A DNA stretch of 34,631 nucleotides from Candidatus Indicimonas acetifermentans (GCA_947581815.1 CANPVX010000006.1:1-34631), one strand, 5' to 3'. Shown: positions 1 to 8,400, numbered from the stretch's first letter. Translations and numbers: made by a program. The notes: a model not told the origin generated them from the sequence alone.

Positions 1-966
1 GACCTCGCCAGGCGTGATTTCACGATCAACGCCATAGCCTATCACCCGCTGCGGGACGAGATCCGCGACCCGTATTCGGGAAGAGATGATTTGCGGCGTG
101 GCATCTTGCGCTGCGTAGGTGAGCCGGCGCTGCGCTTCGCCGAAGACTATCTCCGGGCTCTGCGGGGGATGAGGTTCGCGGCGCGCTATGGGCTAGAGAT
201 CGATCCGCCGACCTGGGAAGCGTTACAGGAGGCCGTGCAGTTCCTGCCACGGCTGTCGGCGGAGCGAGTACGAGAAGAGCTGATGAAGGTCCTCGCCGGC
301 CTCAACCCAGCTGCCTCGCTCGAGCTCTATCATGTATCTGGAACGCTGACCCAGCTGCTGCCCGAGTTGGCACGGCTGCCCGACGACCTCTGGACCGAAA
401 CGCTCGGCGCTGTTAGATGCCTGCCCGCGGATCAGAGCTTGCTGCGGCTGGCCGCGCTTCTGGCGCCAGCTGCGTCAGAGGTCGAGACGATCATGAGGCG
501 TCTCAAGTTCTCGAACGCGGAGATACGTGAGGGCCAGGCGCTGACCGAGGCGCTGGAGAGCCCGCTTCCCCAAGCCGCTGATGCTGTCAGCGTCAGACGC
601 TGGTTGCGCCGCGTGAGTCCTGAGAGGGCCGAGTCGACTATTTTGTTGCAGCGGGCTCGTGCGGAGGGACGTGGAGCTGAGAAGGGAGAGCTGGCGACGC
701 TGGATGAGTTACAGCGTCAGGTGTCGGATGCGAAGGAACGCGGGGACGCCGTAACTGTGGCCGACCTCGCGATCAACGGTGATGACCTTATCGTACTCGG
801 CCTGAAGCCAGGCCCCGAGTTCACCCAGATCCTCGACGCTTGCCTCGATGCCGTGGTCGAGGACCCAGAGCTCAACGAGCGGTCGCGGCTGCTGGAGCTC
901 GTTCGCGAGCGCCACTCGAGTCAGCGGCGATCTTACGGTCGGTCAGGGGGTACGAACGGTGAATGA
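1..966 (+). CDS. cca: CCA-adding tRNA nucleotidyltransferase / poly(A) polymerase family (5' truncated by window edge)
   Basis: The reading frame is open from base 1 and lacks its start, so about 321 C-terminal residues are visible. It opens with DLARRDFTINAIAYHP, the conserved strand after the catalytic Asp pair in class II nucleotidyltransferases. The nucleotide-binding segment DYLRALRGMRFAARYGLE follows, and the rest is the alpha-helical body that holds tRNA. The GxS and DxD catalytic motifs must lie left of the window. The family adds CCA to tRNA 3' ends, or adds poly(A) in some branches, and motif reading cannot separate the two roles. The tRNA-Gln at 8154-8224 has no encoded CCA, so the organism needs a CCA-adding activity. 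The gene is followed by hflX about 40 bases downstream, probably in the same transcript. Confidence 0.93.
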   Translation, partial: DLARRDFTINAIAYHPLRDEIRDPYSGRDDLRRGILRCVGEPALRFAEDYLRALRGMRFAARYGLEIDPPTWEALQEAVQFLPRLSAERVREELMKVLAGLNPAASLELYHVSGTLTQLLPELARLPDDLWTETLGAVRCLPADQSLLRLAALLAPAASEVETIMRRLKFSNAEIREGQALTEALESPLPQAADAVSVRRWLRRVSPERAESTILLQRARAEGRGAEKGELATLDELQRQVSDAKERGDAVTVADLAINGDDLIVLGLKPGPEFTQILDACLDAVVEDPELNERSRLLELVRERHSSQRRSYGRSGGTNGE

Positions 967-987
967 TGGCACATCGCGCAGTCTCAA

Positions 988-999
988 AGGAGAGGTGAT
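988..999 (+). promoter_or_regulatory. Extended Shine-Dalgarno sequence that points to an ATC start for hflX
   Basis: The run GGAGAGGTGAT (989-999) closely matches the complement of the 16S rRNA 3' end (GGAGGTGAT). It ends 6 bases before ATC at 1006. No ATG, GTG or TTG in the hflX frame lies between the stop at 964-966 and GTG 1057, which has no such sequence before it. The site therefore favours initiation at ATC 1006. Confidence 0.5.
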
Positions 1000-1005
1000 A
1001 CCAAG

Positions 1006-2310
1006 ATCGCTACCCGAAGTGTAGATGACGGCCAGGGCCCGGAACGGGCCGTCCTGGTGAGCGCCCCCGGGCCGCGGGTCAGCAGCGAGGCCGCCAACGA
1101 GCATATGGAGGAGTTAACCTCTCTCACGGACACAGCGGGAGCCGAGATCGTCGGCACGCTGCATCAGCGGATCGAATCCCCGCACCCCGCCTATTACATA
1201 GGTACCGGAAAAGTACGCGAGCTTCGAGAGGTCGTGGACCAGTCCGCTGCCACGTTGGTGATCTTCGACGAAGACTTATCTCCGGTCCAGGGACGGAAGC
1301 TCGAACGGGATCTGGGTGTCAGGGTGATGGACCGCACGGAGCTGATCATCGATATTTTCGCTCTGCGCGCCCGCAGTGCCGAGGCGAAGATGCAGGTCGA
1401 GCTCGCCCAGTTGCACTATCTGATGCCGCGGCTGCGACGGATGTGGAGCCACCTTTCGCGGATACGGGGCGGCATCGGACTGAGGGGTCCGGGTGAGATG
1501 CAGCTCGAGTCCGATCGCCGCATGATTCGACGCCGGATTGGCGATCTCAAGCGGCGCCTGACACGCGTCGCCACACAGCGAGAGACTCAGCGCAAAGGGC
1601 GGGTCGGGGAGTTTCAGGTTGCCCTGGTCGGCTACACGAACGCCGGGAAATCTTCGATCCTGAGGACGCTCTCCGGGTCCGACCTCTTCGTCGAGAACAT
1701 ATTGTTTGCCACCCTCGATCCCGCAACACGAATGGTCGATCTGGGCGAGGGCTATCAAGCCCTGTTCACGGATACCGTCGGCTTCATCCGCAAGCTGCCT
1801 CACGACCTTGTCGCGTCTTTCCGCGCTACGCTCGAGGAGGTAGGTCAGGCCGATCTGCTCTGCCACGTTGTTGACATCTCCCATCGAAGCTGGGAGCAAC
1901 AGCATGAGGTCGTGGAGGGCGTGCTCGCCGAGCTGGGGATCCAAGCCAAACAGCCCTTGGTCGTGTTCAACAAAGTCGACCGGCTGACGCATGCGGAGGA
2001 GGAGGCCCTCACCGAGCGGGCGAGCGCGGTGCTCGGGCCGAGCGTGTTCACCTCGACGAGAGAGGCGGAGGGCTTGGCGCCGCTCCGCGTGGCCATCCGC
2101 GAGGCGATTCGGCAACGTTGGCCTCCGGTTCGTTTGACGCTTCCGGCGACGGACGGGAGCGTGCTGGCGGAGGTTTACAGGGAGGGCGAGGTGCTATCGC
2201 GGGACGAGCGCGGAGACCGTATCGAGATCACTGTGCGTCTGCCTTCGGAAGTCGTCGGTCGCTTGAGGGCTCGCAACGGGCTTGAGGTCACAGAGCTCCC
2301 CGCGGCCTAA
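1006..2310 (+). CDS. hflX: GTPase HflX (ribosome-splitting GTPase), probable ATC start
   Basis: HflX binds the 50S subunit and splits stalled or stressed ribosomes. The N-terminal HflX domain carries the glycine-rich YYIGTGKVREL and RGPGEMQLESDRR segments. The G domain follows with G1 GYTNAGKSS (about 209-217 from the ATC), G3 DTVGF (from 256) and G4 NKVD (from 322). The usual N-terminal strand ERAVLV is encoded in frame at 1042-1059. The first standard start, GTG 1057, is the last codon of that strand and would cut it off. I therefore place the start at ATC 1006 (434 residues), behind a strong Shine-Dalgarno; a conventional caller would give 417 residues from 1057. The stop lies 2 bases before the next gene. 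Family assignment is firm; the start is inference. Confidence 0.93.
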   Translation: MATRSVDDGQGPERAVLVSAPGPRVSSEAANEHMEELTSLTDTAGAEIVGTLHQRIESPHPAYYIGTGKVRELREVVDQSAATLVIFDEDLSPVQGRKLERDLGVRVMDRTELIIDIFALRARSAEAKMQVELAQLHYLMPRLRRMWSHLSRIRGGIGLRGPGEMQLESDRRMIRRRIGDLKRRLTRVATQRETQRKGRVGEFQVALVGYTNAGKSSILRTLSGSDLFVENILFATLDPATRMVDLGEGYQALFTDTVGFIRKLPHDLVASFRATLEEVGQADLLCHVVDISHRSWEQQHEVVEGVLAELGIQAKQPLVVFNKVDRLTHAEEEALTERASAVLGPSVFTSTREAEGLAPLRVAIREAIRQRWPPVRLTLPATDGSVLAEVYREGEVLSRDERGDRIEITVRLPSEVVGRLRARNGLEVTELPAA

Positions 2311-2312
2311 CC

Positions 2313-3200
2313 ATGCTACCTTGCCGGTACTGGATCGTCGGTCCTGGCCGCTTGGGTCTCTCGATCGGGGCACTCCTCGGGGAGCGCGGCGTTGCGTCGG
2401 AGATCGTCGTGGTCGGACGCTCGCCCGGCGCACCGGATCACCCGCTGTTCGAGCTTTCCCTCACCCGGTACACGCGGAACTTGGAACGGCCGCTCCGCGA
2501 CGGACGGCTGTTGATCACCGTTCCCGATGGAGCGATTGGGCAGGTGGCTGAAGAGCTCGCTGGGCTCGGCCGGGCGGAGCGGGGTGCCGTGGCGCTTCAC
2601 TTCAGCGGCGCGCTGAGCGCGGAGGCCCTATCGCCGCTGGCTCGAGCCGGATACGCGACCGGATCGCTGCATCCCCTCAGCACCGTGGCCGATGTTGAGT
2701 TCGGCGCCGAGCGCCTGCGCGGCGCCTTCTTCGGCTTCGAAGGTGAGGCGAGCGCACGGGAGGCGGCGCTTGCGATCGTGGCCGCTGCCGACGGTCGGCT
2801 GTTGGACCTTCACGCCGCGAACAAGACGCGCTATCATGCAGCGTGCGTGTTCGCCTCGAACTATGTTGTAACGTGCGCCGCGGTGGCAGTGCAGCTGCTT
2901 GCCAGCGCGGCCGAGATCTCGGAGGCAGAAGCGACGCGAGCGCTCCGACCGCTATGGGAAGGCGCGGTCACAAACCTGGCGGCACTGGGCTTGCCCGAGG
3001 CGCTGACGGGCCCGATCAGTCGAGGCGATGTTGTCACAGTCCAGCGGCATCTCTCGGAGCTGGAGCCGCCGATCGACGAGCTGTATGCCGAGCTCGCACT
3101 GCGAGCTCTGGACGTCAGCCGCGAGCAGGGGCTGGCACCCGAAGTGGCCGCGGAGATCGAGTCCGCGATACGCTTGAGTGAAAGTGGAGGGCCACGGTAG
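2313..3200 (+). CDS. Rossmann-fold DUF2520 protein (NAD(P)-binding, ProC-like)
   Basis: The product has 295 residues. The N-terminus [17 protein letters not shown] (residues 6-22) holds the GxGxxG dinucleotide-binding turn (G10, G12, G15). A second strand, VVVGRSP, ends in Arg, which often indicates NADP preference. Residues about 165-290 form the helical DUF2520 domain, recognisable by [18 protein letters not shown] and GPISRGD. The architecture resembles F420-dependent NADP oxidoreductases and pyrroline-5-carboxylate reductase, but the substrate of this family is not established, so no reaction is assigned. It starts 2 bases after hflX and ends 2 bases before pdxJ, so the three genes are probably co-transcribed. 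Confidence 0.85.
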   Translation: MLPCRYWIVGPGRLGLSIGALLGERGVASEIVVVGRSPGAPDHPLFELSLTRYTRNLERPLRDGRLLITVPDGAIGQVAEELAGLGRAERGAVALHFSGALSAEALSPLARAGYATGSLHPLSTVADVEFGAERLRGAFFGFEGEASAREAALAIVAAADGRLLDLHAANKTRYHAACVFASNYVVTCAAVAVQLLASAAEISEAEATRALRPLWEGAVTNLAALGLPEALTGPISRGDVVTVQRHLSELEPPIDELYAELALRALDVSREQGLAPEVAAEIESAIRLSESGGPR

Positions 3201-3202
3201 GC

Positions 3203-3940
3203 ATGAGGCTCTACATAAACTTGGATCATGTAGCCACGGTTCGCGAAGCCCGCCGAACGGATGAGCCCGATCCGGTGCGCGCGGCCGTTCTCGCGGAGTT
3301 GGGTGGAGCTCACGGGATCACCGTCCACCTGCGCGAAGATCGAAGGCATATCCAGGAGCGCGACACCCTTCTTCTTCTGCAGACGGTCCGCACTGGCGTC
3401 AACTTGGAGCTGGCGATGGAAGAGGGCATACTGGGCTTTGCCCTCGAGCACAAACCGATGCAGGCGACTCTGGTTCCAGAGCGGCGTGAGGAAATCACGA
3501 CCGAAGGTGGACTGGATATCTCCGATCGGGAACGCCAAGAAAGGGCATCTAATGCCCTGGGTCGTTTGCGCCAGGCCGGGATCCGCAGCTCGTTGTTCAT
3601 CGACCCGCAGGAGGCGATTGTACAAATGGCGCGAGAGCTGGGCGCCGACGCGATCGAACTTCACACGGGCGAATACGCCAACGCTAGACCCGCTGAGCGA
3701 GCCGAGCAGCTCGAGAGGTTGAGGCGGGCCGCAGCGCTGGGTCGATCCGTGGGCCTTGCCGTGCACGCTGGGCACGGCCTCACGTACGAGAACGTGAGGC
3801 CGGTGGCAGCGATAAAGGAGGTCGAGGAGCTGAACATCGGACACTCCGTTGTGAGCCGCGCGGTTCTCGTGGGTATGGAGCGCGCGGTTCGCGAGATGCT
3901 GGCTCTGGCTCAGGCAGCGCCCGGGACGGCGGATGACTAG
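3203..3940 (+). CDS. pdxJ: Pyridoxine 5'-phosphate synthase PdxJ
   Basis: PdxJ condenses 1-deoxyxylulose 5-phosphate with 3-amino-2-oxopropyl phosphate to pyridoxine 5'-phosphate, the last step of the DXP-dependent vitamin B6 route. The 245-residue TIM barrel is of usual size. Diagnostic segments are the start [32 protein letters not shown] (the His/Arg active-site strand), the catalytic Glu in [20 protein letters not shown], and the phosphate-binding end [13 protein letters not shown]. It lies 2 bases after the DUF2520 gene and 9 bases before the HPt-like gene. DXP is also the entry metabolite of the pathway served by IspE downstream, but no regulatory link is visible. Confidence 0.97.
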   Translation: MRLYINLDHVATVREARRTDEPDPVRAAVLAELGGAHGITVHLREDRRHIQERDTLLLLQTVRTGVNLELAMEEGILGFALEHKPMQATLVPERREEITTEGGLDISDRERQERASNALGRLRQAGIRSSLFIDPQEAIVQMARELGADAIELHTGEYANARPAERAEQLERLRRAAALGRSVGLAVHAGHGLTYENVRPVAAIKEVEELNIGHSVVSRAVLVGMERAVREMLALAQAAPGTADD

Positions 3941-3949
3941 GAGACGAGG

Positions 3950-5374
3950 ATGGAGCGGACGCTAACGGATTTCTTCGTCCAGGAGGCGACGGAATACCTC
4001 GATAGGCTGTCCGAAACGCTCGAATCGGAGGGCGAGGCGGGCATCGACAAGATCCGGCGGTTATCGCGCGCGCTGAGGGGAAGCGCCAGGATGGCCGATC
4101 AAGAGGCCATCTCAGAAGCCGCGGGCGCGCTGCAGTCGCTGGCGGCCGATGTCGCGGCGGGCCGTCGTCACTGGGACCGGGACCTTCTCAAGTTGCTGAG
4201 AGACGCGCTGGCGGAGATTCGGGAGATGGTCGAGAGCGCCGGTCATCCCGCCGAGGATCTCACATCTCGCGCTCAAGCCCTCATCGATCGCCTTGGTCGC
4301 CCTGCAGATACGATGCCCCCGGTAGGCGATCGAGAGCGGTTCCAGCGCTACCTCGGCACAGAGCTCAGGGGGCTCGCCTCCGATATCGGCGAGGCGATCG
4401 CCGTACTGGAACGGGACCCCAGAAACCGCGAACCCCTGAAAAGGTTGCTGCGAAGGATTCGCCCACTGCGCGGGATCGAGGGCGTGGATGAGATCCCCGC
4501 GGTGGGGCCGGCGCTCGCTGCTGTGGAGGAAGTGATTCTTCGCATCGCCGACACCAGCGCGACCGTCGGACCTGGCCACCTGGTCCTATTCCGCCGCGCC
4601 CGCCAGGCCCTGGAAGACGTCGCCGCAGATCTGATTCGCGGCGCGGAGCCGTCGGCGGGAAGCGTGCGTCGCTCCGAGATCGAAGACTTGAAGGAACAGG
4701 CTCTCGACACGGCCGCGCAGCGCGAGATCACGTGGATCAGCGACCTGTTCAACGACGACGGAAGCCCAAACATCGAGTCGTGCCCGCTGGCGGAGAAGGG
4801 CGCCGGTTCTTTGGAAGCGTTCTTCACGCTCGAAGCGACGGGAAGCCTCGATACCGCGGACCGACTGCGGACGGAGATGGATAACGATCCGGATGCGGCC
4901 CGGCAGATCGGCCAGAGGTTGGCGTATACGTTTCGCCAGTTAAGAGAGCGCGCGGTGACATTCGGGCACGCCGAACTGGGACGCGTCGCTCGCCGCTCGG
5001 GCGCGGCCGTGACGGCCGGTCTGGAGGCACCGCCCTGGCGCCTCCAGTCGCTGGCGAGCGATCTCGTGGTGACGATCGGTGCACTGCGCGCTTACATCGA
5101 CGCCGAGGATGATGATGGCCGCCAGTTGGCGTTGGAGCGCGCCGAGGCTTCGCTCGAGGTGGCCACCTATCCTGCAGAAGAGCGCACGGTGCTTCCCGTG
5201 GAGTCGCTCTTGTTCTCGCCGGAGGATGCATTGGCGCGGGCCCTCGAGTTGCGTACGGAGCTCGGGGAGAGCCTCGAGGCTGACCCCAAGAATGTGGCGC
5301 GCGCTATTTCCGTGTTGGAAGAGGTCTTTGGTCTCATAGAGCACGCCCTGAGCCGAAGTCCTATCGGCCGATGA
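3950..5374 (+). CDS. Multi-HPt-like protein with phospho-acceptor His replaced by Arg
   Basis: This is a 474-residue, highly acidic, all-helical protein with no signal peptide or membrane segment. The first 110 residues have the shape of an HPt (CheA P1) domain: FxxEAxEYLDRL, then the phosphorylation helix. Where HPt domains read H-x-L-K-G-x-A, this protein reads RALRGSA (R40). The pattern recurs as RPLRGIE (R171) and RQLRERA (R329), so each of three modules has Arg instead of the phosphorylated His. A C-terminal helical bundle follows. Phosphotransfer looks impossible; a scaffold or decoy role is inference. No histidine kinase or receiver gene lies nearby. The stop overlaps the next start as ATGA (5371-5374). 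A general helical protein with chance resemblance is the alternative. Confidence 0.7.
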   Translation: MERTLTDFFVQEATEYLDRLSETLESEGEAGIDKIRRLSRALRGSARMADQEAISEAAGALQSLAADVAAGRRHWDRDLLKLLRDALAEIREMVESAGHPAEDLTSRAQALIDRLGRPADTMPPVGDRERFQRYLGTELRGLASDIGEAIAVLERDPRNREPLKRLLRRIRPLRGIEGVDEIPAVGPALAAVEEVILRIADTSATVGPGHLVLFRRARQALEDVAADLIRGAEPSAGSVRRSEIEDLKEQALDTAAQREITWISDLFNDDGSPNIESCPLAEKGAGSLEAFFTLEATGSLDTADRLRTEMDNDPDAARQIGQRLAYTFRQLRERAVTFGHAELGRVARRSGAAVTAGLEAPPWRLQSLASDLVVTIGALRAYIDAEDDDGRQLALERAEASLEVATYPAEERTVLPVESLLFSPEDALARALELRTELGESLEADPKNVARAISVLEEVFGLIEHALSRSPIGR

Positions 5375-6447
5375 CCCGTGCTTGGCAGACGGTGCTCGGG
5401 ATCACCGTCAGCCTCCTTCTCCTCTACTGGGCGCTCCACGACGTGTCAGCCGCCGAGTTCTGGCGACACCTGAACGACGCTAACCTCAAACTACTCACCC
5501 TCGCTGTCGCCGTTCAGACCGGCGGCTTCGTTATTCGCGCCGCCCGTTGGCAAGTCTTTCTCGCACCGGCGCTGCCCCGGTCCAGCTTTCGCGCGCGCTT
5601 CGGCAGCACGTGCATCGGCTTCATGGCAAATAACGTTCTTCCCGCGCGGGTTGGCGAATTCGCGCGTGCTTACGCCTTAAGCCGCAGCGCGCCGATCGGC
5701 GCCGGCGCGGCGTTCGGTTCCCTGGTCGTGGAGCGCTTGTTCGACGCGTTTACCCTGGCCGTGTTCCTCGCCGTACCGATCCTGTTGCCAGGCTTTCTCG
5801 ATGTTCCAGGCCTCGGCGAACGTCTGGCCGCCGGCCTGGTCGCGATTCTCATCGTCTTCGCGGTGGCCGTATCGGGGCTGCTGATTCTCATCTGGTGGCC
5901 CGAACCGGCCACCCGGATCTTTAGCGGCACCGTAGGCAGGCTATTGCCGGGACGGGCGACTGAGGCGATAGCGCGCGTGATGGAGTCCTTCATCGTCGGA
6001 TTGGGGGCAATGCGGCGCCCTTCGCTGGTGGCCGCCGGTTTGGCGTGGTCGTTCTTCCACTGGCTCTGGGGCGCTCTCGCGTACTACCTAGGGCTGATCG
6101 CCTTCGGAATCACGCAGCCTGGCTATTTGGGAGCCGTGTTCCTTCAGGCCGTCAACGCGTTCGCGGTCGCCATCCCTTCGTCGCCCGGCTTCTTCGGACC
6201 CTTCGAAGCCAGCGTGCGGCTCGCGCTCTCACCGTTCGGCATTGCACCGGCCGAAGCGGTGAGCTTTGCGGCGGCCTTCCACATCGGAACCTTCATCCCG
6301 GTGACAGTGCTCGGCATTTATTACCTGGGTCGGCTTGGCCTGAGCTGGGGAGATGTCGAGCATAGCGAGGAGATCGTCGAGGAGGGGGATCTGGACGCCT
6401 CGGACGGGAGGGCGGGCGGGGCGGGGGCGGGGGCGGGGGCGGCGTGA
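5371..6447 (+). CDS. UPF0104 / lysylphosphatidylglycerol synthase TM-family (AglD2-like) membrane protein
   Basis: This is a 358-residue integral membrane protein with about eight hydrophobic segments. Recognisable family features are the N-terminal helix TVLGITVSLLLLYWAL, GFVIRAARWQVFLAP, the signature FMANNVLPARVGEFARAYAL (about residues 86-105), SLVVERLFDAFTLAVFL and IPSSPGFFGPFEASV. The family is the flippase-like half of MprF without the synthase domain. Most members have no proven substrate; lipid translocation is inferred from the fold. The soluble C-terminal tail is acidic, then low complexity (Gly/Ala repeats from a G-rich tract). Translation is coupled on both sides, by ATGA with the HPt-like gene and GTGA with ispE. 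Confidence 0.85.
   Translation: MTRAWQTVLGITVSLLLLYWALHDVSAAEFWRHLNDANLKLLTLAVAVQTGGFVIRAARWQVFLAPALPRSSFRARFGSTCIGFMANNVLPARVGEFARAYALSRSAPIGAGAAFGSLVVERLFDAFTLAVFLAVPILLPGFLDVPGLGERLAAGLVAILIVFAVAVSGLLILIWWPEPATRIFSGTVGRLLPGRATEAIARVMESFIVGLGAMRRPSLVAAGLAWSFFHWLWGALAYYLGLIAFGITQPGYLGAVFLQAVNAFAVAIPSSPGFFGPFEASVRLALSPFGIAPAEAVSFAAAFHIGTFIPVTVLGIYYLGRLGLSWGDVEHSEEIVEEGDLDASDGRAGGAGAGAGAA
6406..6439 (+). other. Canonical G-quadruplex motif at the 3' end of the UPF0104 gene, 4 bases before the ispE start
   Basis: Seven runs of three to five G are each separated by one base (6406-6408, 6410-6412, 6414-6416, 6418-6421, 6423-6427, 6429-6433, 6435-6439). They are on the coding strand, so they also occur in the mRNA. 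The tract ends 4 bases before the ispE GTG codon and occupies its ribosome-binding region. The last part is a tandem GGGGGC hexamer encoding Gly-Ala repeats, so gain or loss of a unit keeps the frame. Confidence 0.75.
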
Positions 6448-7331
6448 GACCGGATCTCTGGTACGAGGCCGAAGCCCGGGCGAAGGTGAACCTGCGTCTC
6501 CGCGTTTTCCGTCCCGGCGCCGACGGATTCCATCTCCTAGAGACGGTCTTCTGCCGAATCAGCCTCGCCGATCGCGTACGCGTTCGGATCGGGGCAGGGC
6601 AGGGCGTGTCGTTGACGGTCGTCGGACCAGAGTTTGCCCCGAGCGGTGAGGACAATCTGGCGGCTCGGGCGGCCGGGCTTTTTCGAGCCTTGACGGCCCT
6701 CGAAGCAGGGATCGAGATCGAGCTCGAAAAGCACGTACCGGTGGGATCAGGCCTCGGTGGTGGCTCGAGTGATGCGGCCGCTGTCCTTCGGCTGCTGAAT
6801 GAGGCGATCGAATCTCCGTTGTCGCAGGCGGCCCTTGTGGGCCACTCGGCGGCGCTCGGCAGCGATGTGCCCTTCTTCGCGTTGGACGCACCAACCGCCC
6901 TCGCCTGGGGGCGGGGTCACCGCCTGCTAGCCGGGCCTGCCCTCGAGCCGCGACCATTCCTGGTCGTGTTGCCGCAAGAGACGGTATCGACGGCCGAAGC
7001 CTATGAGCTGCTGGACAGGGCTCGCGCCTCGAGCCCGAAGGATGGGTCAGCTGAATCTTTTGCCCTCACTTGGGAGGACTTGGGCGGTTGGGAGGGTCTG
7101 CAAGGGCTGGCCGGGAATGATTTCGAGCCGGTCATCTTCGACCGGTACCCAAAGCTCGCCTCTCTCAAAGAGAAGCTCGAAGGCACCAACCCGCTGATCT
7201 GTATGCTGTCGGGCAGCGGGTCGGCTCTATTCGCGGTCTATGGGAGTGATTCGGAGAGGAATGCAGCGGCGGAGACCCTTCAGGGGGCGCTCCCTGGCGC
7301 ACGCCTGCTCAACGCGAGCGGGCCTGCGTGA
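6444..7331 (+). CDS. ispE: 4-diphosphocytidyl-2-C-methyl-D-erythritol kinase IspE
   Basis: IspE phosphorylates the 2-hydroxyl of CDP-methylerythritol in the MEP isoprenoid pathway. The product has 295 residues, usual for this GHMP kinase. ARAKVNLRLRVFRPGADGFH (about 10-29) gives the catalytic Lys and substrate loop. The ATP loop is VPVGSGLGGGSSDAAAVLRL (about 97-116), LGSDVPFF carries the catalytic Asp, and the GHMP C-terminal motif is MLSGSGSALFAVY. The GTG start overlaps the upstream stop as GTGA, and the only bases available for ribosome binding are the G-rich tract, so translation probably depends on coupling. The last 23 bases overlap the convergent JAMM gene. Confidence 0.96.
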   Translation: MRPDLWYEAEARAKVNLRLRVFRPGADGFHLLETVFCRISLADRVRVRIGAGQGVSLTVVGPEFAPSGEDNLAARAAGLFRALTALEAGIEIELEKHVPVGSGLGGGSSDAAAVLRLLNEAIESPLSQAALVGHSAALGSDVPFFALDAPTALAWGRGHRLLAGPALEPRPFLVVLPQETVSTAEAYELLDRARASSPKDGSAESFALTWEDLGGWEGLQGLAGNDFEPVIFDRYPKLASLKEKLEGTNPLICMLSGSGSALFAVYGSDSERNAAAETLQGALPGARLLNASGPA

Positions 7332-7905
7332 GATCGCCGGCCCTTCGCTCGGTCCGCACGCCGCTTGTGATCAACTGGCCTTCGGGCGCCGCGAGCAGGG
7401 CGACTTCCGCTTCACCATCCGCCACGTCTCCACGCCACCAGTAGGCGAAAGTGTGAGGAGCGCAGGATACGACGCTCACGACTGCATCCCTTCGTCGGAT
7501 GAAGTCGCGAATGTCGGTTCGGGATAAGTAGCAGTTTCGAGCGTGGCTCTCCGGGCTGATGCCGCTGAAGTTCAACCCGAGCGAAGGATGATTGTGCCAG
7601 GTCCCAACCGTCCCCGCTTCGTGCTTGCAACCTGCCGCCTGCACGCGCCCGGTCTCCGAGATGAGAATGTGCGGCATCCTGAAATCAGTGATGTAGAGCG
7701 TGTTGGCCCGTCTCTCTCCTTCTAGACACAGGACCAGCTCTCTTTGAAATTCCTTGAAAATGAGTGCTATGTTGTCCGCCACTGCAGGAGAGAGGACCAG
7801 CTGCTCTAACGTGCTCGCGTCGGACAGGTCGCCGCCAACGTCGGCGGTCGTGCGACCGAAGCCCAACGAAACAGTCAGAATGATCAGCCAGTAAACCCTT
7901 TTCAC
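7309..7905 (-). CDS. Predicted secreted JAMM/MPN (JAB) metallopeptidase-like protein
   Basis: The product has 198 residues and starts at GTG (7905-7903) behind GGGAGG, 7 bases upstream. Residues 1-21 are a signal peptide (KR, then YWLIILTVSLGFG), so it is probably periplasmic or secreted. The JAMM zinc set can be laid out as E56 in ELVLCLEG, H104 and H106 in TWHNHP, and S128 and D131 in LSRTD. The gap between HxH and SxxD is 21 residues, longer than the usual 7-10, and contains GISPESHARNC. Cysteines at 60, 93 and 125 could form disulfides outside the cytoplasm. Prokaryotic JAMM proteins cleave isopeptide or peptide bonds or ubiquitin-like modifiers; the target here is unknown. No ubiquitin-like or E1/E2 gene is nearby. 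Confidence 0.65.
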   Translation of the reverse strand: MKRVYWLIILTVSLGFGRTTADVGGDLSDASTLEQLVLSPAVADNIALIFKEFQRELVLCLEGERRANTLYITDFRMPHILISETGRVQAAGCKHEAGTVGTWHNHPSLGLNFSGISPESHARNCYLSRTDIRDFIRRRDAVVSVVSCAPHTFAYWWRGDVADGEAEVALLAAPEGQLITSGVRTERRAGDLTQARSR

Positions 7906-8153
7906 TCGAAACCTCCCTCAACAAAACAAACGACAACACCTCCGAGAGAACGAAAGTTGCTGCTCTCTCGTTCCGTTCAGAGAACGGCTTCCGACGCGAA
8001 TCCCTGATTCGAGGAGGTCTACCGCCCGGGAGGGGAACGGAGGGTAGTTATTGTTACACGAGCAGGTCAGAAAAGTTCACTCTCCGGGGCCGGCCTGCAG
8101 GCTGCGGCGCCTGGGGTGGCCACGGCACGAAAACGGCACATATTGGCTGAGAA

Positions 8154-8224
8154 TGGCCCGTCGTCTAATGGCAGGACGCTGGACTTTGGATCCAGGAATG
8201 AAGGTTCGAGTCCTTCCGGGCCAA
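8154..8224 (+). tRNA. tRNA-Gln (anticodon UUG)
   Basis: The cloverleaf can be drawn by hand. The acceptor stem TGGCCCG (8154-8160) pairs with CGGGCCA (8217-8223), and the discriminator is A8224. The D arm is GTC/GGAC. The anticodon stem TGGA/TCCA holds the loop CTTTGGA with anticodon TTG. The T arm is GAAGG-TTCGAGT-CCTTC. The anticodon UUG reads CAA and, with wobble, CAG. The bases after the discriminator are CTG, so CCA is not encoded. No clear promoter precedes it. Confidence 0.95.
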
Positions 8225-8400
8225 CTGGTTGCGATGGCTCTGCTTCGGACTGGCTGGACCGGGCTTGAGCCGTCCCGGGGGAAAGCGTCGTCCTTAGCTG
8301 ACGAGCGCGTCATTCCAAGTGACAGTATGGGTGCCGGGAGCGCTGTGCCGCGGAGCACTTGCGGCTGCCCTGTTCAGGCGCATAGTTACGTGTTGCTGCC

